A stretch of 64,000 nt of DNA. It comes from Streptomyces fradiae (lineage in GTDB: Bacteria > Actinomycetota > Actinomycetes > Streptomycetales > Streptomycetaceae). The position numbers were made by a program, and so were the translations under genes. Position 1 is the first letter of the stretch; each line of letters begins with the position of its first letter. Under the pieces are notes generated by a model. It saw only the letters and a program-made list of their open reading frames with translations, ran no database searches and was not told the DNA's origin. Below are positions 28,512 through 37,662 of this stretch, in pieces. The stretch covers positions 744,001 through 808,000 of the forward strand of contig NZ_CP065958.1 of the NCBI RefSeq assembly GCF_041270065.1, in the 5' to 3' direction.

Positions 28512-30640
28512 GCGACTTCGAGGGCAAGCGGATCCTGGTCACCGGCGGTGCCGGGACGATCGGCTCGCATGTGACGGACCTGCTGGTCGAGGGGGGTGCG
28601 CGCGAGGTGGTCGTGCTCGACAACTTCGTGCGCGGCCGGCGGGCCAATCTGGCCCGGGCGATGGCGAGCGGCCGGGTGGAGCTGGTCGAGGGCGACATCC
28701 GGGACGCGGCGACGGTGCGCCGGGTGACCGAGGGCGCCGATCTCGTGTACCACCTGGCGGCGATCCGGATCACCCAGTGCGCGGAGGAGCCGCGGCTCGC
28801 CAACGAGGTGATGGTCGACGGCACGTTCAACGTCCTGGAGGCCGCGGCGGCGGCCGGGGTGGGCAAGGTGATCGCCTCGTCCTCGGCCTCGGTCTACGGT
28901 CTGGCCGAGTCGTTCCCGACGACCGAGCGCCATCACCCGTACAACAACGACACCTTCTACGGGGCGGCGAAGGCCTTCAACGAGGGCATGCTGCGCAGTT
29001 TCCACGCGATGTACGGCCTGGACTACGTGGCCCTTCGCTACTTCAACGTGTACGGGCCGCGGATGGACATCCACGGCCTGTACACCGAGGTGCTGATCCG
29101 CTGGATGGAGCGGATCGAGGCGGGCGAGCCGCCGCTGATCCTGGGCGACGGCACGCAGACGATGGACTTCGTGGACGTCCGCGACATCGCGCGCGCCAAC
29201 ATCCTGGCCGCGCGGCCCGAGTTGACCGACGAGGTGTTCAACGTGGCCTCGGCGACCGAGACCTCGCTTCGGGAGCTCGCGGACGCGCTGCTCGACGTGA
29301 TGGGCTCGGACCTGGAGCCGGTGCACGGCCCGGCGCGCGCGGTCAACGGCGTGACGCGGCGGCTCGCGGACACCACGCTCGCCGAGGAGCGGCTCGGCTT
29401 CAAGGCCGAGATCGATCTGCGGACGGGTCTGAAGGACCTGGTCGACTGGTGGCGGGCCGAGAAGGGCGCGACCGCGACGGACGCCGACCGGGCGGCCGCG
29501 CGGCCGGTGAAGATCCCGGTGATGGTGCCGTGGCTGGGCGAGGAGGAGGCGACGGCCGCCGCCGACGCCGTGCGCTCCGGCTGGGTCGCGCAGGGGCCGC
29601 GGGTCGCCGCCTTCGAGCAGGCCTTCGCCGAGCGGGTCGGCGCCGCGCACGGCGTGGCCGTCAGCTCCTGCACCACCGCCCTGCACCTGGCGCTGGTCGC
29701 GCTCGGCCTGGGCCCCGGGGACGAGGTGATCGTCCCCTCGCTGTCCTTCATCGCCACCGCCAACGCCGTACGGTACGTGGGCGCCGCACCGGTCTTCGCC
29801 GATGTCGACCTGGCCACCGGCAACCTCACGGCGGCGACCGTGGACGCGGTCCGCACCGCGCGCACCAGGGCGGTGCTCGTCGTCCACCAGGCCGGGGTGC
29901 CGGCCGATGTCGCGGCGCTCCGGGCGGCCTGCGAGGGCTGGGGGCTGCCGCTGGTCGAGGACGCGGCCTGTGCGATCGGCTCGACCGTCGACGGCGGGTC
30001 CGTCGGCCGGGGCGCGCTGCTCGCCGCCTGGTCGTTCCACCCGCGCAAGCTGCTCACCACCGGCGAGGGCGGCATGGTCACCACCGACGACGCCGAGTGG
30101 GCGGCGCGGCTGCGGCGGCTGCGCGAGCACGGCATGAACGTGTCGGCGGCCGACCGGCACGCGAGCGGCAAGCCCGTCCTGGAGAGCTATCTGGAGACCG
30201 GGTTCAACTACCGGATGACCGACATCCAGGCGGCGGTCGGCCTGGCCCAGCTGGAGAAACTGGACGCGCTGGTGGCCCGGCGCCGCGAACTGGCGGCCCG
30301 ATACACGGAGTTGCTGACGGACCTGCCGGGCCTGCGGCCGGTGCGGGACCCGGAGCACGGGACGGGGAACTTCCAGTCGTACTGGGTGCTGCTCGACACC
30401 CGCTTCCCGGTCGGCCGCGACGAACTCCTCGCCCGGCTCGCCGAGTCGGGGATCTCGGCGCGGCGCGGCATCATGGCGAGCCATCTCGAACCGGCCTACG
30501 CCGGGCACCCGGCCGGGCCGCTGCCGGTCACCGAGCGGATCAGCCGCGACTCGCTGATCCTGCCGCTGTTCCACACGATGACCGAGGAGCAGCAGGACCG
30601 GGTGGTCGCGGCGCTGCGGGAAGCGGCGGCGGGTCGGTGA
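28508..30640 (+). CDS. Fusion protein: SDR nucleotide-sugar epimerase/dehydratase + DegT/DnrJ aminotransferase
   Basis: This is one 710-residue reading frame carrying two enzymes. Residues ~1-325 are an extended SDR with TGGAGTIGSH (NAD site), SSSASVYG and the catalytic Y151-G-A-A-K155. Residues ~340-710 are a complete DegT/DnrJ/EryC1 PLP aminotransferase (IPVMVPWLGEEEA ... SSCTTALHLAL ... SFHPRKLLTTGEGG, Schiff-base Lys514). The linker ATATDADRAAARPVK contains no stop or ribosome site. In most clusters these are two genes. Together they could oxidise or dehydrate a UDP-sugar and aminate the keto group. The next gene is a PglD/NeuD-type acyltransferase, matching a UDP-4-amino-sugar route. The exact sugar is inference. 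Confidence 0.9.
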   Translation: MSDFEGKRILVTGGAGTIGSHVTDLLVEGGAREVVVLDNFVRGRRANLARAMASGRVELVEGDIRDAATVRRVTEGADLVYHLAAIRITQCAEEPRLANEVMVDGTFNVLEAAAAAGVGKVIASSSASVYGLAESFPTTERHHPYNNDTFYGAAKAFNEGMLRSFHAMYGLDYVALRYFNVYGPRMDIHGLYTEVLIRWMERIEAGEPPLILGDGTQTMDFVDVRDIARANILAARPELTDEVFNVASATETSLRELADALLDVMGSDLEPVHGPARAVNGVTRRLADTTLAEERLGFKAEIDLRTGLKDLVDWWRAEKGATATDADRAAARPVKIPVMVPWLGEEEATAAADAVRSGWVAQGPRVAAFEQAFAERVGAAHGVAVSSCTTALHLALVALGLGPGDEVIVPSLSFIATANAVRYVGAAPVFADVDLATGNLTAATVDAVRTARTRAVLVVHQAGVPADVAALRAACEGWGLPLVEDAACAIGSTVDGGSVGRGALLAAWSFHPRKLLTTGEGGMVTTDDAEWAARLRRLREHGMNVSAADRHASGKPVLESYLETGFNYRMTDIQAAVGLAQLEKLDALVARRRELAARYTELLTDLPGLRPVRDPEHGTGNFQSYWVLLDTRFPVGRDELLARLAESGISARRGIMASHLEPAYAGHPAGPLPVTERISRDSLILPLFHTMTEEQQDRVVAALREAAAGR

Positions 30641-31353
30641 CCGCACGGCTCGTGATCATCGGTGCGGGCGGGTTCGCGCGGGAGACCGCGCAGGCCGCCC
30701 GCGCCGCCGGCCTGCCGCTCGCGGGTCATCTGGACGACGATCCGGCGCTGCACGGCGCCGAGGTGGACGGGGTGCCGGTGCTCGGCGGCACCGGGCTCGT
30801 GCCCGAGCTCCCGGACGCCTCGTTCGTGGTGTGCGTGGGCAGCCCCCGCGACTACGCCTCCCGGGCCCGGATCGTCGCCCGCCTCGGCCTGCCCGAGGAG
30901 CGCTACACCACGGTGGTGCATCCGACCGCCGCCGTCTCGGCGAGCTCGGTGCTCGGCCCCGGCACGGTGCTGCTCGCGCACACCGTCCTGACGGCCGCGG
31001 TGACGGTGGGCCGGCATGTGGCGGTGATGCCGCACACCGTGCTCACCCACGACGACGTGCTCGGCGACTTCGCCACCCTCGCCTCGGGCGTACGGCTCGG
31101 GGGCACCGTCCGGGTCGGCACCGGCGCCTATCTCGGGGCGGGCGCGATGGTCCGCGAGGGCACCGCGGTCGGCGCCTGGTCGCTGGTCGGCATGGGCTCC
31201 GTGGTCCTCGCCGACCTGCCGCCGGGCGAGGTGTGGGCGGGCTCGCCCGCCCACCGCCTGCGCACCGCGCCGCCGCCCGCGCTCGAACAGCTCGCGGCGC
31301 ACGACACCGTCGCCGCCGCCCCACCCGTACCGGCTCGAGGAGCGAACCGCTGA
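30637..31353 (+). CDS. PglD/NeuD-type sugar O/N-acyltransferase
   Basis: This is a 238-residue left-handed beta-helix acyltransferase. The N-terminal Rossmann-like part (LVIIGAGGFARETAQAARAA ... LDDDP) is the PglD_N domain. Hexapeptide repeats follow (VHPTAAVSASSVLGPGTVLL ... MPHTVLTHDDVLGDFATLA), ending in GEVWAGSPAHRL. GTG 30637 overlaps the stop of the fusion gene (GTGA). Family members acetylate UDP-4-amino-sugars or sialic acid, so it probably acts on the product of the SDR-DegT fusion. Confidence 0.88.
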   Translation: MTARLVIIGAGGFARETAQAARAAGLPLAGHLDDDPALHGAEVDGVPVLGGTGLVPELPDASFVVCVGSPRDYASRARIVARLGLPEERYTTVVHPTAAVSASSVLGPGTVLLAHTVLTAAVTVGRHVAVMPHTVLTHDDVLGDFATLASGVRLGGTVRVGTGAYLGAGAMVREGTAVGAWSLVGMGSVVLADLPPGEVWAGSPAHRLRTAPPPALEQLAAHDTVAAAPPVPARGANR

Positions 31354-32468
31354 TGAACCACATTCCCCTGGTCGACCTGAAGGCGGCGCACGCGGAGGTC
31401 GAGGCCGAGATACGCGCCGGCTTCGACCGGGTCCTCGCGAACACCGCCTTCATCGGCGGCGAGGAGGTCGCGGAGTTCGAGCGCGAGTACGCCGCGTTCG
31501 GCGGGGTCGCCCATGTGGTCGGCGTCGCCAACGGCACCGACGCCCTGGAGCTGGCGCTGCGGGCGAGCGGGGTCGGCGCGGGCGACGAGGTCGTGCTGCC
31601 CGCCAACACCTTCATCGCCACCGCCGGGGCGGTGGCCCGCACCGGCGCCCGGCCGGTCCTGGTCGACTGCGCCCCCGACACCCTGCTCATCGACACCGCC
31701 GCCGCGCTCGCCGCGGTCGGCGAGGCCACCCGGGCGGTGGTGCCGGTGCATCTGTACGGGCAGTGCGCGGACGTCGCCGCGCTCGCCGCCGGCCTGCCGG
31801 AGCGGGTGCGGATCGTGGAGGACGCGGCGCAGAGCCAGGGCGCGAGCCGCGCCGGGCGCACCCCGGGCAGCGGCGGCATCGCCGCGACCAGCTTCTACCC
31901 GGGCAAGAACCTCGGCGCGTACGGCGACGCGGGCGCGGTGCTCACCGACGACCCGGAGGCCGCGGCCCTGGTGCGGGCCGTCGCCAATCACGGCGGGGTG
32001 GCGAAGTACCGGCACGACGTGCCCGGGTTCAACAGCCGGCTCGACGGTCTGCAGGCCGTCGTGCTGCGGGCCAAGCTGCGCCGGCTCGCGGCCGGCAACG
32101 AGGCCCGGCGGACGGCGGCGGCCCGTTACGACGAGCTGCTCGCCCCGCTCGCGGAGGCCGGCCGGGTGGTCCTGCCGGTCACCGACGGGGGCAACGCACA
32201 TGTCTGGCACCTGTATGTGCTGCGGGTGCCGGGCGCCGACCGGGACGCGGTGGTGGGCAAGCTCAACGCGAGCGGCATCGGGGCGGGCGTGCACTATCCG
32301 CAGCCGGTGCACCTGACGCCCGCGTACGCCCATCTCGGCCATAAACGCGGGGACTTCCCGCACGCGGAACGGGCCGCCGACGAGATCCTGTCGCTGCCCC
32401 TCTTCCCGCAGATCACCCACGACCAGCAGCGCAGGGTCGTGGACGCACTGGTGAACGCCCTGGACTGA
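31353..32468 (+). CDS. DegT/DnrJ/EryC1 PLP-dependent sugar aminotransferase (WbpE/WlbC-like)
   Basis: This is a 371-residue nucleotide-sugar transaminase. The N-terminus IPLVDLKAAHAEVEAEI, VANGTDALELALRA, the aspartate region VEDAAQSQGA and the PLP lysine Lys185 in SFYPGKNLGAYGDAG are all present, with HYPQPVHLTPAY near the end. It resembles the WbpE/FdtB/QdtB branch, which makes 3-amino sugars. With the Gfo/Idh dehydrogenase it could install the 3-amino group of a UDP-uronic acid. The start overlaps the preceding stop (TGATG) with GAGGAG ten bases upstream. It is a second DegT enzyme, distinct from the fused one. Confidence 0.92.
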   Translation: MNHIPLVDLKAAHAEVEAEIRAGFDRVLANTAFIGGEEVAEFEREYAAFGGVAHVVGVANGTDALELALRASGVGAGDEVVLPANTFIATAGAVARTGARPVLVDCAPDTLLIDTAAALAAVGEATRAVVPVHLYGQCADVAALAAGLPERVRIVEDAAQSQGASRAGRTPGSGGIAATSFYPGKNLGAYGDAGAVLTDDPEAAALVRAVANHGGVAKYRHDVPGFNSRLDGLQAVVLRAKLRRLAAGNEARRTAAARYDELLAPLAEAGRVVLPVTDGGNAHVWHLYVLRVPGADRDAVVGKLNASGIGAGVHYPQPVHLTPAYAHLGHKRGDFPHAERAADEILSLPLFPQITHDQQRRVVDALVNALD

Positions 32469-32599
32469 CGTCAGGGCGTGTGTGCCTCTGTCGGGCCGGT
32501 CCGCTCCGCATCCCCGAGGACCGGCCCCCAGCGGCCCGCTCCCCCACCCCCGGCCGCTCGGGCCGGGACCTGCACTGCCCGTGAAAGGTACGTACAGCG

Positions 32600-35500
32600 A
32601 TGCAGAACCCCATCCGCCGGGCCAGAGGCGCCGTGTTCGCCCTGGCCGCGGCGCTGACCGCGATATTCCTGCCGGCGAGCGGGCAGGCGAGTGCCGTCGC
32701 CGACCCGTGCGGCACGGGCAGCAACCCGATCGTCTGCGAGAACTCCAAGCCGGGCACGCCGATGTCCGACTGGTTCGCCGGCAGCTCGTGGGGGGACATC
32801 GCCGGTTTCCCCACCAAGGCGAGCCTGCAGGCCGGTGAGACGCTGCAGTTCAAGGTGCAGTCGCCGTCCTCGTTCCATGTGAAGATCTACCGGCTCGGCT
32901 GGTACGGCGGCGACGGCGCCCGGCTGGTCTCCACGCCGGCGCAGGCCGCGCAGACCTACCCGGCGACGTACACGAACACCCGGCCGAGCTGCGCGAAGGA
33001 CGCGCCGACGGGTCTGATGGACTGCGGCAACTGGGCGGCCAACGCGAGCTGGACGGTGCCGGCCGACGCGGTCTCCGGTCTCTATGTCGCCAACTTCGAC
33101 CAGGCGGACGGCAACGGCCTCATGCCGTACCCCTTCGTGGTGCGCAACGACGCCAGCCACTCCGAGGTCCTCGTGCAGACCTCCGACCAGACCTGGCAGG
33201 CGTACAACGACTGGGGCGGCACCAACCTGTACGACGGGCAGGGCCCGGCGCCCGACGGGCGTGCGTACAAGGTGAGTTACAACCGGCCGATGGACATCGG
33301 CGGCGAGAACGGCATCTACGGCTCCGAGTACGAGATGATCGCGTGGCTGGAGCGCAACGGCTACGACCTGAGTTACGTCACGGGCCTGGACACCGCCACG
33401 CGGGGCGCCCAACTCCTCGCCGGGCACAAGATGTTCATGTCCCACGGGCATGACGAGTACTGGACGCAGGAGCAGTTCACCAACGTCCTCAACGCGCGCA
33501 AGGCCGGCCAGCACCAGACCTTCTTCGCGGGCAACGAGATCTTCTGGAAGACCCGTCTCGAACCGAGCATCGACGGCAGCAACACCCCCAACCGGACGCT
33601 GGTCTGCTACAAGGAGACCAAGCTCAAGTTCCCGGTGCCGAACGGCGTTCCGGACCCGAGCAATGTGTGGACCGGCACCTGGATGGACCCGGACAGCACC
33701 AAGGAGGGCGAGCCGTACCGGCCGCAGAACATCCTCACCGGCTCGATGTTCCAGGTGAACGGCTCCCGCAACGACGCCATCACCGTCCCGGCCGCGTACG
33801 GCAAGATGCGCCTGTGGCGCAACACCTCGGTCGCCGGGCTCACCGGCAGCCAGGTCGCGACCTTCCCGGCCGGCACCCTCGGCTACGAGTGGGACAGCGA
33901 CGTGGAGAACGCCAGCCGCCCGTCCGGTGAGATCCGGATGTCCTCGACCACCGTCGACATCGCCGACGGCAAGTACCTGATGGACTGGGGCAACACCTAC
34001 GGCAACGGCACCGCCACCCACAGCCTGGTCGCCTTCCGCGACCAGACGTCCCACGCCCTGGTCTTCGGCACCGGCACCGTGCAGTGGTCCTGGGGCCTGA
34101 CCAACGTGCCGACGGCCGACCCGGACGGCGGCGTGGTCACCGAGGACAAGCGGATGCAGCAGGCGACCGTGAACATCCTCGCCGACATGGGCATCCAGCC
34201 GAAGACCCTGCAGTCCGGCCTCGTCGCGGCCACCGCCTCCACCGACACCACAGGCCCGGCGGTCACCGTCACCAGCCCCGCGCCGAACGCCTCCGTCCCG
34301 GCCCTGCGGCAGATCACCGTGACCGGCACCGCGGCCGACACGGGCGGCGGCGTCGTGGCCCGCGTCGAGGTCTCCACCGACGGCGGCACCACCTGGAAGG
34401 CGGCCCAGGGCACCGGCTCCTGGAGCTACAAGTGGACCCCGATCGCCCAGGGCCCGGTGCAGCTGAAGGTCCGTGCCGTCGACGACAGCGTCAACATCGG
34501 CGCCGTCACGACCGTGCCGCTGACCGTGTCCGAGCAGGAGTGCCCGTGCACGGTGTGGCCCGCCTCGGCCGCCCCGGACATGGTCAACGGCGGCGACGGC
34601 AGCTCCGTCGAGCTGGGCGTGAAGGTGCGCAGCTCGGTCCCGGGCACCATCACCGGCGTCCGCTTCTACAAGTCGGCCGCCAACACCGGCACCCACAAGG
34701 GCAGCCTGTGGTCGGCCGGCGGGCAGCTCCTCGCCACCGGGTTTTTCACGGGTGAGACGGCGTCGGGCTGGCAGGAGCTGAAGTTCGCCAGCCCGGTGCC
34801 GGTGAAGGCCAACACCACCTATGTCGCCTCGTACTTCGCGCCGAACGGCGGCTACTCCTACGACGCGCACTACTTCACCGACAAGGGCGCGGGCCTGGCC
34901 CCGCTGACGGCGCTGCAGTCCGGCACGGACGGCGGGAACGGCGTCTACAAGTACGGCGGCGCGAGCCTGTTCCCGTCGCAGGAGTCGGCGGGCAGCAACT
35001 ACTGGGTGGACGCGATCCTGGAGACCGGCTCGGCCTCCACCGCGCCGCCGGTGGTCACCGCCCGCACCCCCGCGGCCGGCGCGACCGGGGTGGCGATCAC
35101 CAGCCCGCTGTCGGCGACCTTCAACCAGAGCATCGACGCGAGCACCCTGGTGTTCACCGTGAAGGGACCCGGCGGCACCGCCGTCCCGGGCAGCGCCGCC
35201 CTCGACGGCGACGGGAAGACCGCCGCCTTCGCGCTCGGCAGCCAGCTCGCCCTCGGCACCACGTACACGGTGTCGGTGCAGGCCGCCGACCTGTGGGGCA
35301 ACGCCATGCCCGATCCGGTGACCTGGACCTTCACCACCAGCGCCACCCCGCCGGCGGCGAACTGCCCGTGCACCCTGTGGAGCCCGGAGACCGTGCCCGC
35401 GAAGACCGCGGAGACCGGTGACGGGAACTCCCTGGAGCTCGGCACCCGCTTCCGGTCCGCGCTGAACGGCAAGGTCACCGGCGTCACCTTCTACAAGGGC

Positions 35501-35854
35501 GCGACCAACACCGGCACCCACACCGGCAGCCTGTGGACGGACGACGGCACCCTGCTCGCCACCGGCACCTTCACCGGCGAGACCGCCTCCGGCTGGCAGA
35601 AGCTGACCTTCACCACCCCGGTGGACATCACGGCGGACACCACCTATGTGGTGTCGTACCACGCGCCGAACGGCAACTACGCCGCCGATCCTCAGTACTT
35701 CACCGGGGCGCGGCTCAACTACCCGCTGTCCGGCCTCGCGGACGGCAGCGGCAGCGCCAACGGCCTGTACCGGTACGGCGCTTCGAGTGCCTTCCCGAAC
35801 AGCTCCTACAACTCCACCAACTACTGGGTCGCTCCGGTCTTCACGACCAACTGA
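32600..35854 (+). CDS. Large secreted protein: N,N-dimethylformamidase-like domain, Ig-like domains and two DUF4082 modules
   Basis: This is a 1084-residue exported protein with a signal peptide at ~1-32 (AVFALAAALTAIFLPASGQA). Residues ~45-540 resemble the large-subunit domain of N,N-dimethylformamidase-like proteins (FHVKIYRLGWYGGDGAR, QAYNDWGGTNLY, MSHGHDEYWT, FFAGNEIFWKTR). An Ig-like domain follows at ~545-625, then DUF4082 at ~640-790, a SbsA-type Ig-like domain at ~815-915 and a second DUF4082 at ~935-1084. The two DUF4082 copies share GVxFYK, TGTHxGSLW and TGETASGWQ. It sits between sugar-modifying and glycosyltransferase genes, so a role in binding or processing the exopolysaccharide is plausible; amidase activity is not assured. 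Confidence 0.85.
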   Translation: MQNPIRRARGAVFALAAALTAIFLPASGQASAVADPCGTGSNPIVCENSKPGTPMSDWFAGSSWGDIAGFPTKASLQAGETLQFKVQSPSSFHVKIYRLGWYGGDGARLVSTPAQAAQTYPATYTNTRPSCAKDAPTGLMDCGNWAANASWTVPADAVSGLYVANFDQADGNGLMPYPFVVRNDASHSEVLVQTSDQTWQAYNDWGGTNLYDGQGPAPDGRAYKVSYNRPMDIGGENGIYGSEYEMIAWLERNGYDLSYVTGLDTATRGAQLLAGHKMFMSHGHDEYWTQEQFTNVLNARKAGQHQTFFAGNEIFWKTRLEPSIDGSNTPNRTLVCYKETKLKFPVPNGVPDPSNVWTGTWMDPDSTKEGEPYRPQNILTGSMFQVNGSRNDAITVPAAYGKMRLWRNTSVAGLTGSQVATFPAGTLGYEWDSDVENASRPSGEIRMSSTTVDIADGKYLMDWGNTYGNGTATHSLVAFRDQTSHALVFGTGTVQWSWGLTNVPTADPDGGVVTEDKRMQQATVNILADMGIQPKTLQSGLVAATASTDTTGPAVTVTSPAPNASVPALRQITVTGTAADTGGGVVARVEVSTDGGTTWKAAQGTGSWSYKWTPIAQGPVQLKVRAVDDSVNIGAVTTVPLTVSEQECPCTVWPASAAPDMVNGGDGSSVELGVKVRSSVPGTITGVRFYKSAANTGTHKGSLWSAGGQLLATGFFTGETASGWQELKFASPVPVKANTTYVASYFAPNGGYSYDAHYFTDKGAGLAPLTALQSGTDGGNGVYKYGGASLFPSQESAGSNYWVDAILETGSASTAPPVVTARTPAAGATGVAITSPLSATFNQSIDASTLVFTVKGPGGTAVPGSAALDGDGKTAAFALGSQLALGTTYTVSVQAADLWGNAMPDPVTWTFTTSATPPAANCPCTLWSPETVPAKTAETGDGNSLELGTRFRSALNGKVTGVTFYKGATNTGTHTGSLWTDDGTLLATGTFTGETASGWQKLTFTTPVDITADTTYVVSYHAPNGNYAADPQYFTGARLNYPLSGLADGSGSANGLYRYGASSAFPNSSYNSTNYWVAPVFTTN

Positions 35855-35888
35855 CCCACCGGCCGAACGAAATCGGGGAACGCACCAC

Positions 35889-36935
35889 ATGAGCTCTGTC
35901 AGCGTCGTGATCCCCTGCTACAAGTACGGCCACTTCCTGGCCGACTGCGTACGCAGCGTGCTCGACGAGCAGCCCGGCCTCGACGTGCGGGTGCTGATCA
36001 TCGACGACGCGTCCCCCGACGACTCGGCGGAGGCGGCCAGGAAGCTGGCCGCCTCCGACCCGAGGATCGAGGTGCGGGTCCACGAGCGCAACAAGGGCCA
36101 TATCGCCACCTACAACGAGGGCCTGCTCGAGTGGGCGGACGGCGACTACGTCGTGCTCCTGTCCGCCGACGACCGGCTGGTCCCCGGGGCGCTGGTGCGG
36201 GCCGTCGCCCTGCTCGACGCCCACCCGGAGGCCGGCTTCTGCTACGGCCGGCCGCTGCGGTTCCAGCACGGCGGGCCGCTCCCCGCGGCCCGTACGGAGT
36301 CCACCGGCTCCGTGGTCTACCCGGGCCACTGGTGGCTGGAGCGGCGCTTCCGCGAGGGCACCGGCTGCATCACCTCCCCGGAGGTGGTGGTCCGCACCAG
36401 CCTGCAGCGGAAGGTCGGCGGCTACGACCCCGAGCTGCCGCACGCCGGCGACATCGAGATGTGGATGCGGCTCGCCTCGCACGCCGACGTGGGCTATGTC
36501 CGGGGGGCCGACCAGGCCTTCTACCGGGTGCACGGCAACAACATGTCCACCACCGACTTCGGCGGGCAGCTCGACGACATCCGGCAGCGCCGGGCCGCCT
36601 TCACCGCGGTCCTCGACAAGTGCGCCGACCAGCTGCCGCAGGCCCGCCGGCTCGCCGGGCTCGTCGACACCCGCCTGGCCCGCCAGGCACTGCGGCGGGC
36701 CTACCGGGCCTACGACCGGGGCCGCACCGACGTCGTGCCCGTCGAGGAGCTGGTGGCCTTCGCCCGCGAGTGCCGGCCGGACGCCGAGACGCTCCCGGAG
36801 TTCCGGGCGCTGCGGCTGCGCCGCCGGATCGGCGCCCGCGTCATGCCGTACCTCCAGCCGCTGATCCTGTCCGCCGTGGCCGAGCGGGGCCGCGAGTGGC
36901 TGTGGTGGCGGTCCTGGAAGCGCCGCGGCATCTGA
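35889..36935 (+). CDS. Family 2 glycosyltransferase
   Basis: This 348-residue GT-A enzyme begins SVSVVIPCYKYGHFLADCV. It has LIIDDASPDDS, the nucleotide/metal-binding VLLSADDRLVPGAL, and a C-terminal acceptor region with GDIEMWMRLASHADVGYV. It has no clear membrane segment. ATG 35889 follows a GGGGAA ribosome site. It should add one sugar to the lipid-linked repeat unit. Its position between the secreted DUF4082 protein and the acetyltransferase does not tell the donor. Confidence 0.9.
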   Translation: MSSVSVVIPCYKYGHFLADCVRSVLDEQPGLDVRVLIIDDASPDDSAEAARKLAASDPRIEVRVHERNKGHIATYNEGLLEWADGDYVVLLSADDRLVPGALVRAVALLDAHPEAGFCYGRPLRFQHGGPLPAARTESTGSVVYPGHWWLERRFREGTGCITSPEVVVRTSLQRKVGGYDPELPHAGDIEMWMRLASHADVGYVRGADQAFYRVHGNNMSTTDFGGQLDDIRQRRAAFTAVLDKCADQLPQARRLAGLVDTRLARQALRRAYRAYDRGRTDVVPVEELVAFARECRPDAETLPEFRALRLRRRIGARVMPYLQPLILSAVAERGREWLWWRSWKRRGI

Positions 36936-36986
36936 GCCCCAGCACCATCCCGTACACCACCCCGTACACCGAGGAAAGGCAGCACC

Positions 36987-37595
36987 GTGAACCACCGGGT
37001 CCAGCCGACCGCGCAGGTCGACGAGAAGGCCGTCGTCGGCGCCGGCAGCAGCGTGTGGGAACTCGCCCAGATCCGTGAGGACGCCCGTCTGGGCGAGAAC
37101 TGTGTGATCGGCCGGGGCGCCTACGTCGGTCCCGGCGTGACCCTGGGCGACAACTGCAAGCTGCAGAACTACGCCCTGGTGTACGAGCCCGCGGTGCTCG
37201 GCGACGGCGTCTTCGTCGGCCCGTCGGCGGTGCTCACCAACGACCACAACCCGCGTGCCGTGGACCCCGAGGGGCGACTCAAGCGGGGCGGCGACTGGGA
37301 GCCGGTCGCCGTGGTGATCGGCGACGGCGCGGCCATCGGGGCCCGCTCGGTGTGCGTGGCGCCGGTGACCATCGGCCGCTGGGCGCTCGTCGCCGCCGGT
37401 TCGGTGGTGACCGCCGACGTCCCCGACTTCGCCCTGGTCATGGGCGTCCCGGCGCGTCAGGCGGGCTGGGTCGGGAAGGCGGGCGTACGGCTTACCGCGC
37501 GCCCGGACGCGCCCGGCCTGTGGGAGTGCCCGGAGACCGGCGCGCTGTACGAGGAGCGGGACGGCCGGCTCACGGAGCACGGTGCCGGGCGCTAG
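36987..37595 (+). CDS. Hexapeptide-repeat N-acetyltransferase (WbpD/WlbB-like)
   Basis: This is a 202-residue left-handed beta-helix acetyltransferase. Hexapeptide turns run from VQPTAQVDEKAVVGAGSSVW to IGRWALVAAGSVVTADVPDF, with the catalytic-loop type sequence VLTNDHNPRAVDPEG. This loop and the C-terminal GWVGKAG ... WECPETGALY segment match the WbpD/WlbB branch, which acetylates the 3-amino group of UDP-GlcNAc(3NH2)A. GTG 36987 follows GAAAGG. It completes the dehydrogenase-transaminase-acetyltransferase set, although those partners lie about 5-9 kb upstream. Confidence 0.87.
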   Translation: MNHRVQPTAQVDEKAVVGAGSSVWELAQIREDARLGENCVIGRGAYVGPGVTLGDNCKLQNYALVYEPAVLGDGVFVGPSAVLTNDHNPRAVDPEGRLKRGGDWEPVAVVIGDGAAIGARSVCVAPVTIGRWALVAAGSVVTADVPDFALVMGVPARQAGWVGKAGVRLTARPDAPGLWECPETGALYEERDGRLTEHGAGR

Positions 37596-37626
37596 CACCC
37601 TGCCCGCCCCCGCCCTGGCCACCCTG

Positions 37627-37662
37627 CCCGGTCTACCCGGTCTGCCCGGTCTGCCCGGCCTC
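37627..37662. repeat. 9-bp tandem repeat CCCGGTCTG at the 3' end of a Wzz-like gene
   Basis: Four units (CCCGGTCTA, CCCGGTCTG twice, CCCGGCCTC) run head to tail. They encode the Gly-Gln-Thr repeat tail (GQTGQTG) and stop codon of the minus-strand gene. Slippage here would lengthen or shorten the tail in frame. Confidence 0.7.

Noticed and set aside
29490..29540. A separate start for the DegT half of the fusion at an internal GTG
   Set aside because: There is no ribosome site and no stop codon ending the SDR half, so a single fused product is the simpler reading.
32471..35890. An open frame of over 1100 codons antisense to the secreted DUF4082 protein gene
   Set aside because: High-GC third-position bias keeps the antisense frame open. 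The translation is low-complexity Gly/Arg/Val-rich with no motifs, and the sense frame has a signal peptide and recognisable domains.
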